NCBI RefSeq assembly: GCF_025965855.1
Contig: NZ_JAOPWB010000172.1
Coordinates: forward strand, 1-37,826
Length of the DNA: 37,826 nt
Direction of reading: 5' to 3'
Origin: Mycobacterium sp.
Lineage (GTDB): Bacteria; Actinomycetota; Actinomycetes; Mycobacteriales; Mycobacteriaceae
Shown in pieces: positions 1 through 9,273 of the stretch. Both the position numbers and the translations under genes were made by a program. The notes under the pieces were generated by a model. It ran no database searches. It had not been told where the DNA came from and saw nothing but the letters and a program-made list of their open reading frames with translations. Every line of letters begins with the position of its first letter. The stretch's first letter is position 1.

Positions 1-389
1 CACGCCGCCCTCGCCGGCTGGGCAACCGGGATGCCCATCGACTCGGTGCGCGGCGGGCGCCCGGCCAGCCCTTGATGGCGCCCGACCTCGAAGGTCAAGT
101 GGGGCCCGTCGGGATTTCCGATGTTGATGCTCTGGCCGTCGTGAATGTCCACCACCGGCACCCGGCAGCCGTTGACGAAAGTCCCGTTGAGCGAACCGTT
201 GTCGATCGCCAGCCACCTGCCCTGCTCGAATCGCAGCAACAGATGGGCGCGCGAAATCAGCGGGTGCGTGATGCGCACGTCGGCCCGGAGATCCCGTCCG
301 ACGACGACGTCATGACCCGTGGCGAAGGTTCGTTCCGACCCGTCATGACGAACGGTTAATGCAGGTGGGGCTGGTGCGCTCATTGCCAT
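1..389 (-). CDS. FHA-domain protein, 3' end cut off by the window edge
   Basis: Forkhead-associated domains bind phosphothreonine peptides, usually on targets of Ser/Thr protein kinases. The 129 visible codons open with MAMSAPAPP and show the FHA core: VVVGRD near residue 28, HPLISRAH, NGSLNGTFVNG and then GNPDG. The reading frame stays open to base 1, so the length is unknown. By memory it resembles both the N-terminal FHA domain of the ABC transporter Rv1747 and the small stand-alone FHA protein Rv3360. Its place downstream of an Rv3359-like oxidoreductase on the same strand favours the Rv3360 position. ATG codons at 389 and 383 are in frame and either could start the protein. The family call is firm; full length and orthology are not. 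Confidence 0.8.
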   Translation of the reverse strand, partial: MAMSAPAPPALTVRHDGSERTFATGHDVVVGRDLRADVRITHPLISRAHLLLRFEQGRWLAIDNGSLNGTFVNGCRVPVVDIHDGQSINIGNPDGPHLTFEVGRHQGLAGRPPRTESMGIPVAQPARAA

Positions 390-444
390 AACTGTAGCGG
401 GTACATCCGCTTTCACCAGGTGACATCAGCGTCCGGGCGCATCG

Positions 445-1653
445 TCAGCGGGCTAGAGCGTCGGGCGCGCCGGTTACCACGCATCGGGTCCGGCTGTAGA
501 CCGTGGGTATGCACCGATTGCAGTGCGTGCACGCCGAATGCACGCTATGCCCGGCGCCGTCGGCGGCGATCCGATTGACGAGGTCCGGCTCGGCCAGCAG
601 CGCCCGGGCCATCGCCACGAACTGGAATCCCTCCGCCATCGCCAGGTCCATCGTTTCCCGGTTGGTGATGCCGCCGAGCAGGATCAGCGGCATCGTCAGC
701 TCGGCGCGGAACAGCTTGGCGTGGCGCAATAGATAGGCCTCGCGGTAGGGGTATTCGCGGAGGAACTTCTTGCCCGTCATGCGGATGCCCCAGCGCAGCG
801 GCGGCTTGAAGGCGCCGGCGAACTCCTTGACCGGCGCGTCGCCGTGGAACAGATACATCGGGTTGACCAGCGAGCTGCCCGCGGTGAGTTCGATCGCGTC
901 CAGCCCACCGTCGTCCTGCAGCCATTTGGCGGTTCTCAGCGATTCTTCGGTGCCGATGCCGCCGCGCACACCGTCGGCCATGTTGAGCTTGGCGGTCACC
1001 GCGATCGGCGCGCCGTCTTTTTCCACCGCGCGCCGAACGGCCATCACCATGCCGCGGGCCAACTTGGCGCGGTTCTCCAGCGATCCGCCGAACTCGTCGT
1101 CGCGGCGGTTGATCAGCGGGGACAGGAACGCGCTCGCCAAATAGTTGTGGCCCAAATGGATTTCGACCGCGTCGAAGCCGGCTTCGATGGCCAGCCGCGC
1201 GGCGTTGGCGTGCCCTTCGATGACGTCGTCGATGTCCTCGCGCGTCGCCTTCCTGGCGAAGCGCATCCCGATCGGGTTGAAGAACCGTACCGGTGCCAGG
1301 GCGGTGGCCTTGTTGGTGCGGGCATTGGCGACCGGGCCGGCGTGGCCGATCTGCGCGCTCACCGCCGCACCCTCGGCGTGGATCGCGTCGGTCAGCCGGC
1401 GCAGCCCGGGCACCGCCTCCGGGCGCATCCACAGCCCGTTGCCCTCGGTGCGCCCGCCGGGGGAGACCGCGCAATAGGCGACGGTGGTCATGCCCACCCC
1501 GCCGGCGGCCGGCAGCCGGTGGTATTCGATCAGATCGTCGGTCACCAGCGCGCCGGACGTGCGCGCCTCGAACGTCGCGGCCTTGATGATCCGGTTGCGC
1601 AACGTGAGGGGGCCCAGCTGGGCCGGCGAGAAGACATCTGGAGGGGTAGACAT
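445..1653 (-). CDS. NADH:flavin oxidoreductase, Old Yellow Enzyme family (Rv3359-like)
   Basis: A 402-residue TIM-barrel flavin oxidoreductase that should bind FMN and reduce an unknown alkene or enone substrate in the cytoplasm. Visible family signatures are KAATFE near the N-terminus, QIGHAGP near residue 100, the active-site strand [11 protein letters not shown] followed by FLSP and the R-x-DEFGGS-x-ENR box, and the phosphate-binding GGITNRE. The C-terminal CTHCNRC motif recalls the iron-sulfur cysteines of 2,4-dienoyl-CoA reductase-type members, but the enzyme is too short for the extra pyridine-nucleotide domains of those proteins. The ATG at 1653 gives a sensible N-terminus. The gene is divergent from folD across only 39 bp, so both promoters must be compact. 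Physiological substrate unknown. Confidence 0.88.
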   Translation of the reverse strand: MSTPPDVFSPAQLGPLTLRNRIIKAATFEARTSGALVTDDLIEYHRLPAAGGVGMTTVAYCAVSPGGRTEGNGLWMRPEAVPGLRRLTDAIHAEGAAVSAQIGHAGPVANARTNKATALAPVRFFNPIGMRFARKATREDIDDVIEGHANAARLAIEAGFDAVEIHLGHNYLASAFLSPLINRRDDEFGGSLENRAKLARGMVMAVRRAVEKDGAPIAVTAKLNMADGVRGGIGTEESLRTAKWLQDDGGLDAIELTAGSSLVNPMYLFHGDAPVKEFAGAFKPPLRWGIRMTGKKFLREYPYREAYLLRHAKLFRAELTMPLILLGGITNRETMDLAMAEGFQFVAMARALLAEPDLVNRIAADGAGHSVHSACTHCNRCIPTVYSRTRCVVTGAPDALAR

Positions 1654-1692
1654 ATCCGGAGCCTAATGCGGCGGCATGGAAGACTGTCCGGC

Positions 1693-2541
1693 GTGGGCGC
1701 AATCACGCTGGACGGCACGGCCACCCGGGACGAGATCTTCGTCGACCTCAAGCAACGGGTGGCCGCACTGACCGCCTCGGGTCGCACGCCCGGGCTGGGC
1801 ACCATCCTGGTCGGCGACGATCCCGGGTCGCAGGCCTACGTCCGCGGCAAGCATGCGGACTGCGCCAAGGTCGGCATCACCTCGATCCGCCGCGACCTGC
1901 CCGCCGACATCAGCACCGCCCAGCTCGACGAGACCATCGACGAGCTGAACGCCAACCCGGAGTGCACCGGCTACATCGTGCAGTTGCCGCTCCCCAAGCA
2001 CCTCGACGAGAACGCGGCGCTGGAGCGCGTCGACCCCGACAAGGACGCCGACGGGCTGCACCCGACGAGCCTGGGCCGCCTGGTGCTGTCCATCCCCGCG
2101 CCGCTGCCGTGCACCGCGCGCGGCATCGTGCACCTGCTGCGGCGCTACGAGGTCGAGATCGCCGGGGCGCACGTGGTCATCATCGGCCGTGGCGTGACGG
2201 TCGGCCGCCCCCTGGGGCTGCTGATGACCCGCCGCTCGGAGAACGCCACGGTGACGTTGTGCCACACCGGGACTCGTGACCTGCCCGCGCTGGCCCGGCA
2301 GGCGGACATCATCGTGGCCGCCGTGGGCGTCCCGCACATGCTGACCGCGGACATGGTGCGTCCCGGCGCCGCGGTCGTCGACGTGGGCGTCAGCCGCACC
2401 GATAACGGCCTCGTCGGCGATGTCCATCCGGATGTGTGGGGGGTGGCCGGCCACGTGTCACCGAATCCCGGCGGCGTCGGGCCGCTTACCCGCGCGTTCC
2501 TGTTGACCAACGTCGTCGAATTGGCCGAGGGACGGCAATAA
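1693..2541 (+). CDS. folD: bifunctional methylenetetrahydrofolate dehydrogenase/cyclohydrolase FolD
   Basis: FolD interconverts 5,10-methylene-THF, 5,10-methenyl-THF and 10-formyl-THF in the cytoplasm, feeding purine and formyl-Met synthesis. The 282-residue product matches the remembered 281-residue mycobacterial protein almost throughout. It shows the substrate motif [18 protein letters not shown], with the conserved Tyr and Lys, the box GYIVQLPLP, and the Rossmann region [15 protein letters not shown] followed by [11 protein letters not shown]. The C-terminal signature [18 protein letters not shown] is present. I chose the GTG at 1693 because it gives the family N-terminus GAITLDG; the frame stays open upstream without homology. 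The next gene begins 4 bp downstream, so the two are probably cotranscribed. Confidence 0.95.
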   Translation: MGAITLDGTATRDEIFVDLKQRVAALTASGRTPGLGTILVGDDPGSQAYVRGKHADCAKVGITSIRRDLPADISTAQLDETIDELNANPECTGYIVQLPLPKHLDENAALERVDPDKDADGLHPTSLGRLVLSIPAPLPCTARGIVHLLRRYEVEIAGAHVVIIGRGVTVGRPLGLLMTRRSENATVTLCHTGTRDLPALARQADIIVAAVGVPHMLTADMVRPGAAVVDVGVSRTDNGLVGDVHPDVWGVAGHVSPNPGGVGPLTRAFLLTNVVELAEGRQ

Positions 2542-2544
2542 GAG

Positions 2545-2820
2545 GTGCGCGCGACGTTACGGGCCCAGTGGCCGATCCTGTTGGTTGAACTGATCTTCAC
2601 CGTGGCATTTGTCTTGGCGGCGGCCAACTTCTGGCGTCGCGGTGCCCTGCTGATCGGCATCGGGGTCGGCGTGGCGGCGATACTGCGGTTGGTGTTGTCC
2701 GACGAGCGCGCCGGTCTGTTGGTCGTCCGCAGCCGCGGCATCGACTTCTTGACCACTGCGACGGTGGCGGCGGCGATGGTCTATATCGCGTCGACCATCG
2801 ACCCGTTGGGCACCCGCTAG
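2545..2820 (+). CDS. DUF3017 integral membrane protein (Rv3355c-like)
   Basis: A 91-residue protein of unknown function made almost entirely of three membrane segments: about residues 10-30 (ILLVELIFTVAFVLAAANFW), 32-51 (GALLIGIGVGVAAILRLVL) and 66-86 (DFLTTATVAAAMVYIAS). Size, topology and position directly after folD match the actinobacterial DUF3017 family. The GTG start at 2545 lies 3 bp after the folD stop, so translational coupling is likely. Its TAG stop sits inside a CTAG tetranucleotide that also provides the stop of the convergent DUF732 gene, so the two tails overlap by 4 bp. The family call is good; no biochemical role can be assigned. Confidence 0.85.
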   Translation: MRATLRAQWPILLVELIFTVAFVLAAANFWRRGALLIGIGVGVAAILRLVLSDERAGLLVVRSRGIDFLTTATVAAAMVYIASTIDPLGTR

Positions 2821-3299
2821 AGCCCTGGCACGCCGGGGATTCGGCCCAGGCCGCCGGGCAGGCCGCCACCCAGGCCGCCACCCAGGCCGCCGGGAATTCC
2901 GGGCAGGCCGGCGGTCGGGTTGCCGCTGGCGATGTTGGCCATCTCCTGCGGGCAGTACATCTGGATCGCAATCGTGGTGAACATCTGGGCCATCTGGGGT
3001 GACATGCCGCGGTGGGTGACGGTCGCCGCGGCGGCGGCGAAGTTCCCGCCCGGCGTGGCGAGCATCGGGCAGATGGACTGGCCCACGGACATCGCGTTCC
3101 CCGGCTCACCGAAGTCGATGCCGGCGTGATTCAGCGCATCGATGAAGTTGTCGTCGGCCGCCGGGTCCGCCTCGGCCGGTGCCGCGAACGCCGCGGCAGC
3201 GGTGAGCAGGCCGGCGGCGACGGCTAGCAGCCGGATGGTCAGCGGCTGGTGACGAAATAGCCAGATCCAACGCGAAGTCTCCGCCGCCAGTGCCTTCAT
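2817..3299 (-). CDS. secreted DUF732-domain protein (Rv3354-like)
   Basis: A 160-residue exported protein of unknown function. It has an N-terminal membrane or signal segment (LLAVAAGLLTAAAAFA, then AxA-type cleavage sites before ADPAADDNF). A DUF732 core follows, with FIDALNHAGIDFG, GQSICPML and MYCPQEMA; the two cysteines probably form a disulfide. The last ~35 residues are a Gly/Pro/Leu-rich tail (PGGLGGG repeats), probably disordered. I chose the ATG at 3299 because GGGGAG lies 7-8 nt upstream; a GTG at 3329 would add ten residues and lacks such a site. DUF732 proteins are common in mycobacteria and some are cell-surface exposed. The Gly-rich tail is longer than in the Rv3354 sequence I remember. 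Confidence 0.85.
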   Translation of the reverse strand: MKALAAETSRWIWLFRHQPLTIRLLAVAAGLLTAAAAFAAPAEADPAADDNFIDALNHAGIDFGEPGNAMSVGQSICPMLATPGGNFAAAAATVTHRGMSPQMAQMFTTIAIQMYCPQEMANIASGNPTAGLPGIPGGLGGGLGGGLPGGLGRIPGVPGL

Positions 3300-3558
3300 G
3301 CCAGTCTCCCCATCTTTCGCTGGGTGCACTTAGGGCACTCCAGTCACGTTAGGAACTCTGATCTATAACTGTCACGTTTACAACACGGTGCGATAAAGGT
3401 TTGCACAATAAGCGTTTTGTGAGGGCATCGTGCGCGCGGCGTCGCTTATTGGGGTGAGACGCGCCCGGGCCGGCGCCGCGCGATCGAGGCCACACTGTGA
3501 CCTGACACTCGCGCGGAGGGCCGGATTTTCCGGTGCCGTTTGGACCAGAATCCGGCCC
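3300..3558. other. divergent intergenic region between the DUF732 and FAD-oxidase genes
   Basis: This 259-bp stretch holds no convincing gene. The part nearest the DUF732 gene (about 3340-3410) is unusually A+T-rich for this genome and is the likely promoter area; a TATAGAT-like hexamer on the minus strand near 3362-3368 is a weak -10 candidate. The part next to the oxidase holds the inverted repeat listed separately. No promoter can be fixed from sequence alone. Confidence 0.4.
3518..3558. repeat. 10-bp perfect inverted repeat abutting the FAD-oxidase start codon
   Basis: GGGCCGGATT at 3518-3527 is the exact inverse of AATCCGGCCC at 3549-3558, with a 21-nt spacer. The second arm ends on the base before the ATG at 3559. 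If transcribed it folds into a hairpin whose foot touches the start codon; as DNA it could be an operator. The only clear SD-like sequence, GGAGG at 3515-3519, lies about 40 nt upstream of the ATG, at the foot of the first arm. Confidence 0.55.
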
Positions 3559-5028
3559 ATGACGACGAATCACGGCCGTCCGCTGGACCTTTCCTTTGAG
3601 AGGCGCCTCTCGCGCCAGACCTTCCTTCGCGGCGCCGTCGGAATGCTGGCGACCGGAGCGGTGTTCGGCAGCGCGCGCGCCGCCGCGGACCCCGCCACCG
3701 GGTGGGGTGGCTTGTCCTCCTCCATCGGCGGCAATGTCTTGTTGCCCGCCAACGGTGCCCAATTCTCCACGGGCAAGGAGGTTTTCAATTCGCTTTACAA
3801 CAACTCCAATCCGGCTGCGGTCGTCAAGGTTTCATCGCAGTCTGACGTGCAGAAGGCGGTCTCGTTCGCGACGGCGAACGGGCTCAAGATCGCCCCACGC
3901 GGGGGCGGGCATTCGTACATCGGCGCGTCCAGCTCCAGCGGCACGATGGTCATCGACCTGCGCGGGCTTCCCGGCGGGGTGAACGTCGACGGCGCGGGCA
4001 ACGCCACGGTCACGCCGGCGACCACTGTGTATGCCGTGCACCAGGGGCTGGCCGGCGCTGGTCGCGCGATCCCCACCGCCACCTACCCGAGCATCGGGAT
4101 CGCGGGACTGGCCCTTGGCGGCGGAGTGGGGGCCGATTGCCGCCATGCGGGCCTGACCTGCGATGCCCTGCAGTCGGCCACGGTGGTGTTGCCCAGCGGC
4201 GACGTGGTCACCGCGTCCGCCAACGACCATCCGGACCTGTACTGGGCGCTGCGCGGTGGCGGCGGCGGCAATTTCGGGGTCACGACGTCGATGACCTTCG
4301 CGACCTTCGCGACCGGTGACAACGACGTCGTCCGGCTCGACTTCCCTCCGTCGGCTGCGGTGCAGGTGCTTGCCGGCTGGCAGTCATGGATGAGCGGCGC
4401 GGACCGAAACACCTGGGGGATAGTCGATCTTTCGGTCGGGAGTCAGCCAAACTGCCACGTGCTGGCAACCTGTCCCGCGGGCGCCGGCTCGGGCGTCGTC
4501 GACGCCATCAAATCCGCGGTCGGGGTGGCCCCCACCGCGGTTCAGAACAAGACGCTCAGCCATATGGACCTGGTGACGTATCTGGCCGGGGGCAGCTCGG
4601 CGGCTTCACCGGTGGGTTTTGTGGGTGGATCCGACGTGCTCTCGACGATGAATTCCGCTGCCGCCCATGCTATTGCGACGGCGATCGGGCAGTGGCCCGC
4701 CTCCGGCGGCAAGGCGTCGGTGCTCGTCGACCCGCTGGACGGCGCCGTCGGCGACGTGGGTGCGGGGGACACCGCGTTCCCGTGGCGCAAGCAGTCCGCG
4801 CTCTTGCAGTGGTACGTCGAGCCCGCCGGCAACCAGGTGGCCGCGGCGACGCAGTGGCTGAACTCCGCGCACCAAGCGGTCCAACAGTTTTCGGTCGGCG
4901 GATACGTCAACTACCTGGAGGCCAACAGCTCGCCATCGCGCTACTTCGGCTCGAACCTGTCGCAGCTGACGACGGTGCGGCAAAAGTACGATCCCAACCG
5001 GGTCATGTTCTCGGGGTTGAACATCTGA
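3559..5028 (+). CDS. exported FAD-linked oxidase, berberine-bridge (BBE) type
   Basis: A 489-residue flavin oxidase of the PCMH/BBE superfamily, probably oxidising an alcohol or sugar-like substrate outside the membrane. The N-terminus carries a Tat-like signal (ERRLSRQTFLRG, a hydrophobic stretch, then an ARA-A site near residue 40). The FAD domain shows PRGGGHSY, where the His is the usual 8-alpha-histidyl FAD attachment residue. It continues with IDLRGLPG, GIAGLALGGGVG and YWALRGGGGGNFGV. The segment that holds the second covalent Cys in bicovalent members (C-P-T-V-G) reads YPSIG, so only one flavin bond is expected. The C-terminal BBE tail YDPNRVMFSG is intact. The ATG at 3559 is chosen for the signal peptide. 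As I recall, M. tuberculosis has only pieces of such a gene in this region (Rv3351c-Rv3353c). Confidence 0.85.
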   Translation: MTTNHGRPLDLSFERRLSRQTFLRGAVGMLATGAVFGSARAAADPATGWGGLSSSIGGNVLLPANGAQFSTGKEVFNSLYNNSNPAAVVKVSSQSDVQKAVSFATANGLKIAPRGGGHSYIGASSSSGTMVIDLRGLPGGVNVDGAGNATVTPATTVYAVHQGLAGAGRAIPTATYPSIGIAGLALGGGVGADCRHAGLTCDALQSATVVLPSGDVVTASANDHPDLYWALRGGGGGNFGVTTSMTFATFATGDNDVVRLDFPPSAAVQVLAGWQSWMSGADRNTWGIVDLSVGSQPNCHVLATCPAGAGSGVVDAIKSAVGVAPTAVQNKTLSHMDLVTYLAGGSSAASPVGFVGGSDVLSTMNSAAAHAIATAIGQWPASGGKASVLVDPLDGAVGDVGAGDTAFPWRKQSALLQWYVEPAGNQVAAATQWLNSAHQAVQQFSVGGYVNYLEANSSPSRYFGSNLSQLTTVRQKYDPNRVMFSGLNI

Positions 5029-5146
5029 CGGTCGTCGACGTCCACTATCTTGCGCCACGGCCCGCCAACGAAATAAGTTGCGCCACTTTGGTTTCACTAG
5101 TCTCTTGGCGGAGTTTTTTGTCGGTGCCCTTGGATAGTTTGGCGGT

Positions 5147-6523
5147 GTGAGTGCCAGCAAGGTTGTTGATCGCGAGGCGTTGTCGGGCGCCCTTGATGCC
5201 CTGGACGCCGCGTTCGACAAGGTGGCCGAGTTTGACTGTGAGGCTTTGGTTACTCGCGAGCAGCTGGCGTTGTTGGAGCGCTTCGAGCGACACCGCCGAC
5301 GCATACCGTCCTTAGAACACACGCTAATCAACGCCCTTGGCCGCCAGGCCACCCCGGCAGAACTGGGCGGCAAGCTCTCCCACGCCATCGCCGAGGCGAC
5401 ACTGATCAGCCGCGCCGAAGCCTCCCGGCGCATCAAAGAAGCCGCCGACCTGGGCCCACGCCACGGCCTGACCGGGGAACCGTTGGCGCCGGTGCTCGCC
5501 GCCACCGCCGCCGCCCAGCGCGACGGCAAGCTGGGTGCCGGCCAGGTGGCGGTGATCCGGCGCTTCTACCACCAGCTGCCTGGCTGGATCGATGCCGCCA
5601 CCCGCGAGGAGGTCGAAGCGAAGTTGGCCACTGAAGGCAGCCAGTTTCGTCCCGAACAACTCGCCGAGCTGGCCGACACGCTGGCCGACTGCCTCAACCC
5701 CGACGGCAATTACACCGACGAGGACCGCGCCCGGCGGCGCGGCATAACGTTGGACAAGCAAGGTTCCGATGGGATGTCGCAGCTGCGCGGCTGGCTGACC
5801 CCCGAGGCGCGAGCCACCTTCGAAGCCGTGCTGGCGAAGCTGGCCGCTCCTGGCATGTGCAACCCCGCCGATGACACCGCCTGCGTGGACGGCCCACCCA
5901 CCCAAGACGCCATCGACCACGACGCTCGGTCGGCCACCCAGCGCAACCACGACGCGCTCAACGCAGCGCTGCGCGGGCTGTTGGCGTCGGGAAAACTCGG
6001 CCAGCACAACGGGTTGCCGGCCTCCATCATCGTCACCACCACGCTGGCCGAACTGGAAGCCGCCGCCGGGCGCGCCCTGACCGGTGGGGGCAGCATCCTG
6101 CCGATGAGCGACGTGATCCGCCTGGCCCGCCACGCCCGGCACTATCTGGCCATCTTCGACAAAGGCAAAACCCTGGCGCTGTATCACACCAAACGCCTGG
6201 CCTCACCCGCACAGCGGATTGTGTTGTACGCCAAGGACCGTGGCTGCACCGCACCCGGGTGCACCGTGCCCGGCTACTACAGCGAAGTCCACCACGTCAT
6301 CGGCTACGCCGCCTGCCGCTGCACCGACGTCAACAACCTCACCCTCGGCTGCCCCAGCCAACACCACATCGTCCAACCCGGCGGCTGGAGCACCCGCAAA
6401 AACGCCCGCGGCGACACCGAATGGATCCCGCCCCCACACCTCGACCGCGGCCAACCGCGCACTAACACCTACTGGCACCCCGAAAAGCTCCTCCGCCGCG
6501 AGGACGAAGACGACGAGTGGTAG
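5147..6523 (+). CDS. 13E12-repeat family protein with DUF222 and HNH endonuclease domains
   Basis: A 458-residue member of the mycobacterial REP13E12 family. The N-terminal DUF222 region (about residues 40-330) is mostly helical and includes [25 protein letters not shown] and [20 protein letters not shown]. The C-terminal HNH motif (about residues 365-430) has CTAPGC, then EVHHVIGYA and the closing NLTLGC...HH, giving likely metal and catalytic histidines and cysteines. Family members are repeated in mycobacterial genomes; in M. tuberculosis a 13E12 copy is the target of prophage phiRv1. The GTG at 5147 is the first plausible start. The 118 bp upstream contain TTGCGCCAC twice (5050-5058 and 5078-5086). 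The gene looks intact, and its cellular role is unknown. Confidence 0.88.
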   Translation: MSASKVVDREALSGALDALDAAFDKVAEFDCEALVTREQLALLERFERHRRRIPSLEHTLINALGRQATPAELGGKLSHAIAEATLISRAEASRRIKEAADLGPRHGLTGEPLAPVLAATAAAQRDGKLGAGQVAVIRRFYHQLPGWIDAATREEVEAKLATEGSQFRPEQLAELADTLADCLNPDGNYTDEDRARRRGITLDKQGSDGMSQLRGWLTPEARATFEAVLAKLAAPGMCNPADDTACVDGPPTQDAIDHDARSATQRNHDALNAALRGLLASGKLGQHNGLPASIIVTTTLAELEAAAGRALTGGGSILPMSDVIRLARHARHYLAIFDKGKTLALYHTKRLASPAQRIVLYAKDRGCTAPGCTVPGYYSEVHHVIGYAACRCTDVNNLTLGCPSQHHIVQPGGWSTRKNARGDTEWIPPPHLDRGQPRTNTYWHPEKLLRREDEDDEW

Positions 6524-6549
6524 CGGCCGGACTTAGGCGCTCGAAAAGC

Positions 6550-7317
6550 TCACAACACACGGTGTTGTTGATCCGCGGTGCCCGCATACGGTCGGCATCG
6601 CTCGACCAGGGCCTGGGCCAGCAGTGCCGGCTCGCTCACCATCAGGCAGTGACAGGTATCGATCTCGATCAGTGTCTGCACACCGCCGATCGCTTCCATG
6701 TATTTGCGCTGCACCTTCGGCGCGAGGGCACGATCCCGAAGGGTCAATATCCACGTTCGAGGAATGTCCTCGGGCGTCCCGCGCCAAGACACTTTCTCCG
6801 TGAGGATGCGAAGTGATTCCGGGTAGAGCTTGCCGGTCATGAATCGCCGGCGATGCGAAGGAACTCCGTTCAAGTACGCGAATCTCGCCAGCATTCTTGG
6901 TGTTTCGCGCGGCACGCCACTCTTCACGAAGCGCCGGGCGATCCTGGCGAGAAACCACGGTAAGCTGTCCACGATCGACGAACCTTCGGGCGGCAGGAAG
7001 GCGGCAGCGAAGATCATTTCGCGCACGCTCGCCGCTCCAAGCTTGGTGACCACTCCCGGCAGCGTCATTCCCCCGATCGAATGACCAACGAGGACGATGT
7101 CCTCCAATCCGGCACTCTGGATGTCGCCGACGAGCGCGTCGACAATGTCGGCGATGGTCAATCGCCTCAGGTCTCCCCGCTTGTTCCGCCGTCCCGGCAT
7201 GTCGAGAGCAAGTACGGTCAGGTTTGGCTCCTGCCGATGGATTTCGTCGACGGTGAGCTCCCAAGAATCCGCTGCGAGCCCGCCGCCATGCACGAGAACC
7301 AGAGTCGGCAGTGCCAT
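6550..7317 (-). CDS. alpha/beta hydrolase
   Basis: A 255-residue cytoplasmic alpha/beta hydrolase that could cleave an ester or related bond; the substrate is unknown. It starts MALPTLVLVHGGG (oxyanion-hole HGGG). The nucleophile elbow is VLVGHSIGG near residue 75, an acid candidate lies in TLRDRALAP, and the catalytic His candidate is in IDTCHCLMVSEP near the C-terminus. The ATG at 7317 is preceded by GAGGAGG about 7 nt upstream, a strong ribosome binding site that decides the start; the frame is open further upstream. It lies downstream of the methyltransferase gene on the same strand (65-bp gap) and tail-to-tail with the 13E12 gene (26 bp). I do not recognise an M. tuberculosis neighbour for it. 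Confidence 0.85.
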   Translation of the reverse strand: MALPTLVLVHGGGLAADSWELTVDEIHRQEPNLTVLALDMPGRRNKRGDLRRLTIADIVDALVGDIQSAGLEDIVLVGHSIGGMTLPGVVTKLGAASVREMIFAAAFLPPEGSSIVDSLPWFLARIARRFVKSGVPRETPRMLARFAYLNGVPSHRRRFMTGKLYPESLRILTEKVSWRGTPEDIPRTWILTLRDRALAPKVQRKYMEAIGGVQTLIEIDTCHCLMVSEPALLAQALVERCRPYAGTADQQHRVL

Positions 7318-7382
7318 CGCGGGCCTCCTCGAGCAGCGCCCCCAGGACCCGAATCCTAGAGCGTGCGGCGCGAAGAACGCAC

Positions 7383-8126
7383 CTATCCGGCCAGCGCGGC
7401 CCGGATGCACACGGTGACATAGGGCAGCGCCAGACCGGTCGAATTCGCCAGCGCCGGATGGGTGGCGAGCAACTCACGCACCTGGTCGAGCGTTCTGGTG
7501 CGAACCTCGGTCGGCGATGTGATGCAGTAGCTGCGCGACGCCACCAGGTCGATCAACGCTTGCGGCGTAAGGTAACTCGTCCACTCGATCTGATGCCGCT
7601 CGGGATCGGTGAATGACGCGGACAGTTTGACGTCGAAGCGGCCCCGGTCGCCATCGGAGCCGATGATGTCGCCCAGCTCACGCACCCAGCCCAGCCGTTC
7701 GTCGCGGGTGTTCCACACCAGACCGAGCCGCCCGCCCGGCCGCAACACGCGGGCCACCTCCGGAATCGCCCGCTCGGGATCCACCCAGTGCCATGCCTGG
7801 GCGACGACCACGGCGTCAACGCTGTTGTCTTCCAACGGAATTTCTTCCGCAGTGCCCAGCAGGGCCCGCGTTTCCGGCAGCGAGGAGCGCAGCACCTCCA
7901 GCATGTCGGGAATCGGGTCGACCGCCACCACGTCCAGGCCGCGTTCCACCAGCCGGGTGGTCAGTTTGCCGGTGCCCGCGCCCAGATCAAGCACACGGCG
8001 CGCGCCGCGCGGTATCAACCAGTCGATCGCCTCCGGTGGATAGGAGGGGCGGCCTCGCTCGTAGGCAGCAGCCGCCGAGCCGAACGATAGGGAGCGGTCG
8101 TGGCTGGAGCGGATCACCTCGGACAT
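7383..8126 (-). CDS. class I SAM-dependent methyltransferase (Rv3342-like)
   Basis: A 247-residue Rossmann-fold methyltransferase of the UbiE/Methyltransf_11 type; its acceptor is unknown. Motif I is [12 protein letters not shown] (about residues 45-56), followed by [11 protein letters not shown], where the acidic residue binds the SAM ribose. [15 protein letters not shown] and [14 protein letters not shown] complete the post-motifs. It is the third gene of the metY-metX operon: its ATG at 8126 lies inside the metX 3' end, giving a 13-bp overlap and likely translational coupling. Co-expression with homoserine acetylation and sulfhydrylation suggests a link to SAM supply or use, but that is inference from context. 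Confidence 0.88.
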   Translation of the reverse strand: MSEVIRSSHDRSLSFGSAAAAYERGRPSYPPEAIDWLIPRGARRVLDLGAGTGKLTTRLVERGLDVVAVDPIPDMLEVLRSSLPETRALLGTAEEIPLEDNSVDAVVVAQAWHWVDPERAIPEVARVLRPGGRLGLVWNTRDERLGWVRELGDIIGSDGDRGRFDVKLSASFTDPERHQIEWTSYLTPQALIDLVASRSYCITSPTEVRTRTLDQVRELLATHPALANSTGLALPYVTVCIRAALAG

Positions 8127-9262
8127 CTGGGGGACACGCCTTCCTCATCGGCCAAGCCAAGCGTCTTACGGATCAACTCGCCGACGGCCTCGGATTCCAC
8201 CAGGAATCCGTCGTGCCCGCAGATGGAGTCGACGACGTGGAGCTCGGAGCAGCCCGGCAGCAGCTCGGCCAGCTCCTCCTGCAGGCGCAGCGGGTAGAGC
8301 CGGTCGGAGGTGATGCCGCCGACCACCACCGGCACCGGGCACCGGCGCAGGGCGCTGTCGACGCCGCCGCGGCCGCGGCCGACGTCGTGGCTGCTCAGCG
8401 CCTCGGTCAGAATGACATAGCTGCCCGCGTCGAAGCGGGCCAACAGCTTGTCGCCCTGATGCTCCAGGTAGCTCTGCACGGCGTAGCGGCCGCCGTTCGC
8501 CGGATCCTCGTCGCCCTGGCTGCCGTTGGCGAACCGGGTGTCGAGCTCGACCTCGCCGCGGTAGGTCAGGTGGGCGAAGCGACGGGCGATCGTCAGCCCG
8601 GCATCCGGCGCGCGGCCGGTGTCGTGGTAGTCGCCGCCCTGCCAGTTCGGGTCGGCCTTGATCGCCGCGATCTGCGTGGCCTGCGTGCCGATCTGGTCGG
8701 CGGTGGCGCGCGCACCGACCGCCAGCAGCAGCCCGGCCCGCACCCGGTCGGGGTAGCCGACGATCCACTCCAAAGCCCTTGCGCCGCCCATGGATCCGCC
8801 GACGACGGCGGCCACCTCATCGATGCCCAGGGCGGCCAGCGCGGCGACGTCCGCCTGCACCTGGTCGCGCACCGAAATCAGCGGAAACCTTGAGCCCCAA
8901 GGCTTTCCGTCGCGAGCGAGCGAGCCGGGTCCGGTGGAGCCGCGGCAGCCGCCGAGCACATTGGTGGCCACGGCGCACCAGCGGTTGGTGTCGATCGGCG
9001 CGCCCGGCCCGGCCACCCCGTCCCACCAGCCGGGCGTGGGATGCCCGGGTCCGGCGGGCCCGGTGATGTGCGAATCACCGGTGAGCGCGTGTTGCACCAC
9101 CACCATGTTGTCGCGCGTGGGCGATAACTCACCCCAGCGCTGGATGGCGATACAGACATCGTCGATCACCGCGCCGCTTTCGGTGGTCAGCGAGCCGATG
9201 TGCACAAACCCGATTTCACCCTCGGCGGGCAGCGTCTGCGTCGGGACGTCGAAGATCGTCAT
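8114..9262 (-). CDS. metX: homoserine O-acetyltransferase MetX (MetA in M. tuberculosis naming)
   Basis: MetX transfers acetyl from acetyl-CoA to L-homoserine, the committed step of methionine synthesis by direct sulfhydrylation. The 382-residue protein has the alpha/beta-hydrolase fold of the family, with [31 protein letters not shown] and the nucleophile Ser in GGSMGG (about residue 157). The acid lies in GITSDRLYP and the His in CGHDGFL. The ATG at 9262 lies 11 bp after the metY stop, with an AGGGG ribosome binding site that begins just before and runs up to that stop codon. metX and metY therefore sit in one transcript under the SAM-IV riboswitch upstream of metY. Confidence 0.95.
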   Translation of the reverse strand: MTIFDVPTQTLPAEGEIGFVHIGSLTTESGAVIDDVCIAIQRWGELSPTRDNMVVVQHALTGDSHITGPAGPGHPTPGWWDGVAGPGAPIDTNRWCAVATNVLGGCRGSTGPGSLARDGKPWGSRFPLISVRDQVQADVAALAALGIDEVAAVVGGSMGGARALEWIVGYPDRVRAGLLLAVGARATADQIGTQATQIAAIKADPNWQGGDYHDTGRAPDAGLTIARRFAHLTYRGEVELDTRFANGSQGDEDPANGGRYAVQSYLEHQGDKLLARFDAGSYVILTEALSSHDVGRGRGGVDSALRRCPVPVVVGGITSDRLYPLRLQEELAELLPGCSELHVVDSICGHDGFLVESEAVGELIRKTLGLADEEGVSPRCPR

Positions 9263-9273
9263 GTCAGAACCCC

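Noticed and set aside
844..1692. Upstream extension of folD
   Set aside because: The frame is open but reads antisense through the oxidoreductase gene; folD homology starts at the GTG at 1693.
2850..2930. Repeated CCGCCGGGCAGGCCGCC units as a CRISPR-like or intergenic repeat
   Set aside because: They are coding repeats for the Gly/Pro-rich tail of the DUF732 protein, without regular spacers.
5050..5086. 9-bp direct repeat TTGCGCCAC upstream of the 13E12 gene as an attachment site
   Set aside because: Only two short copies and no integrase or element boundary nearby; phage attachment in 13E12 copies lies inside the gene in known cases.
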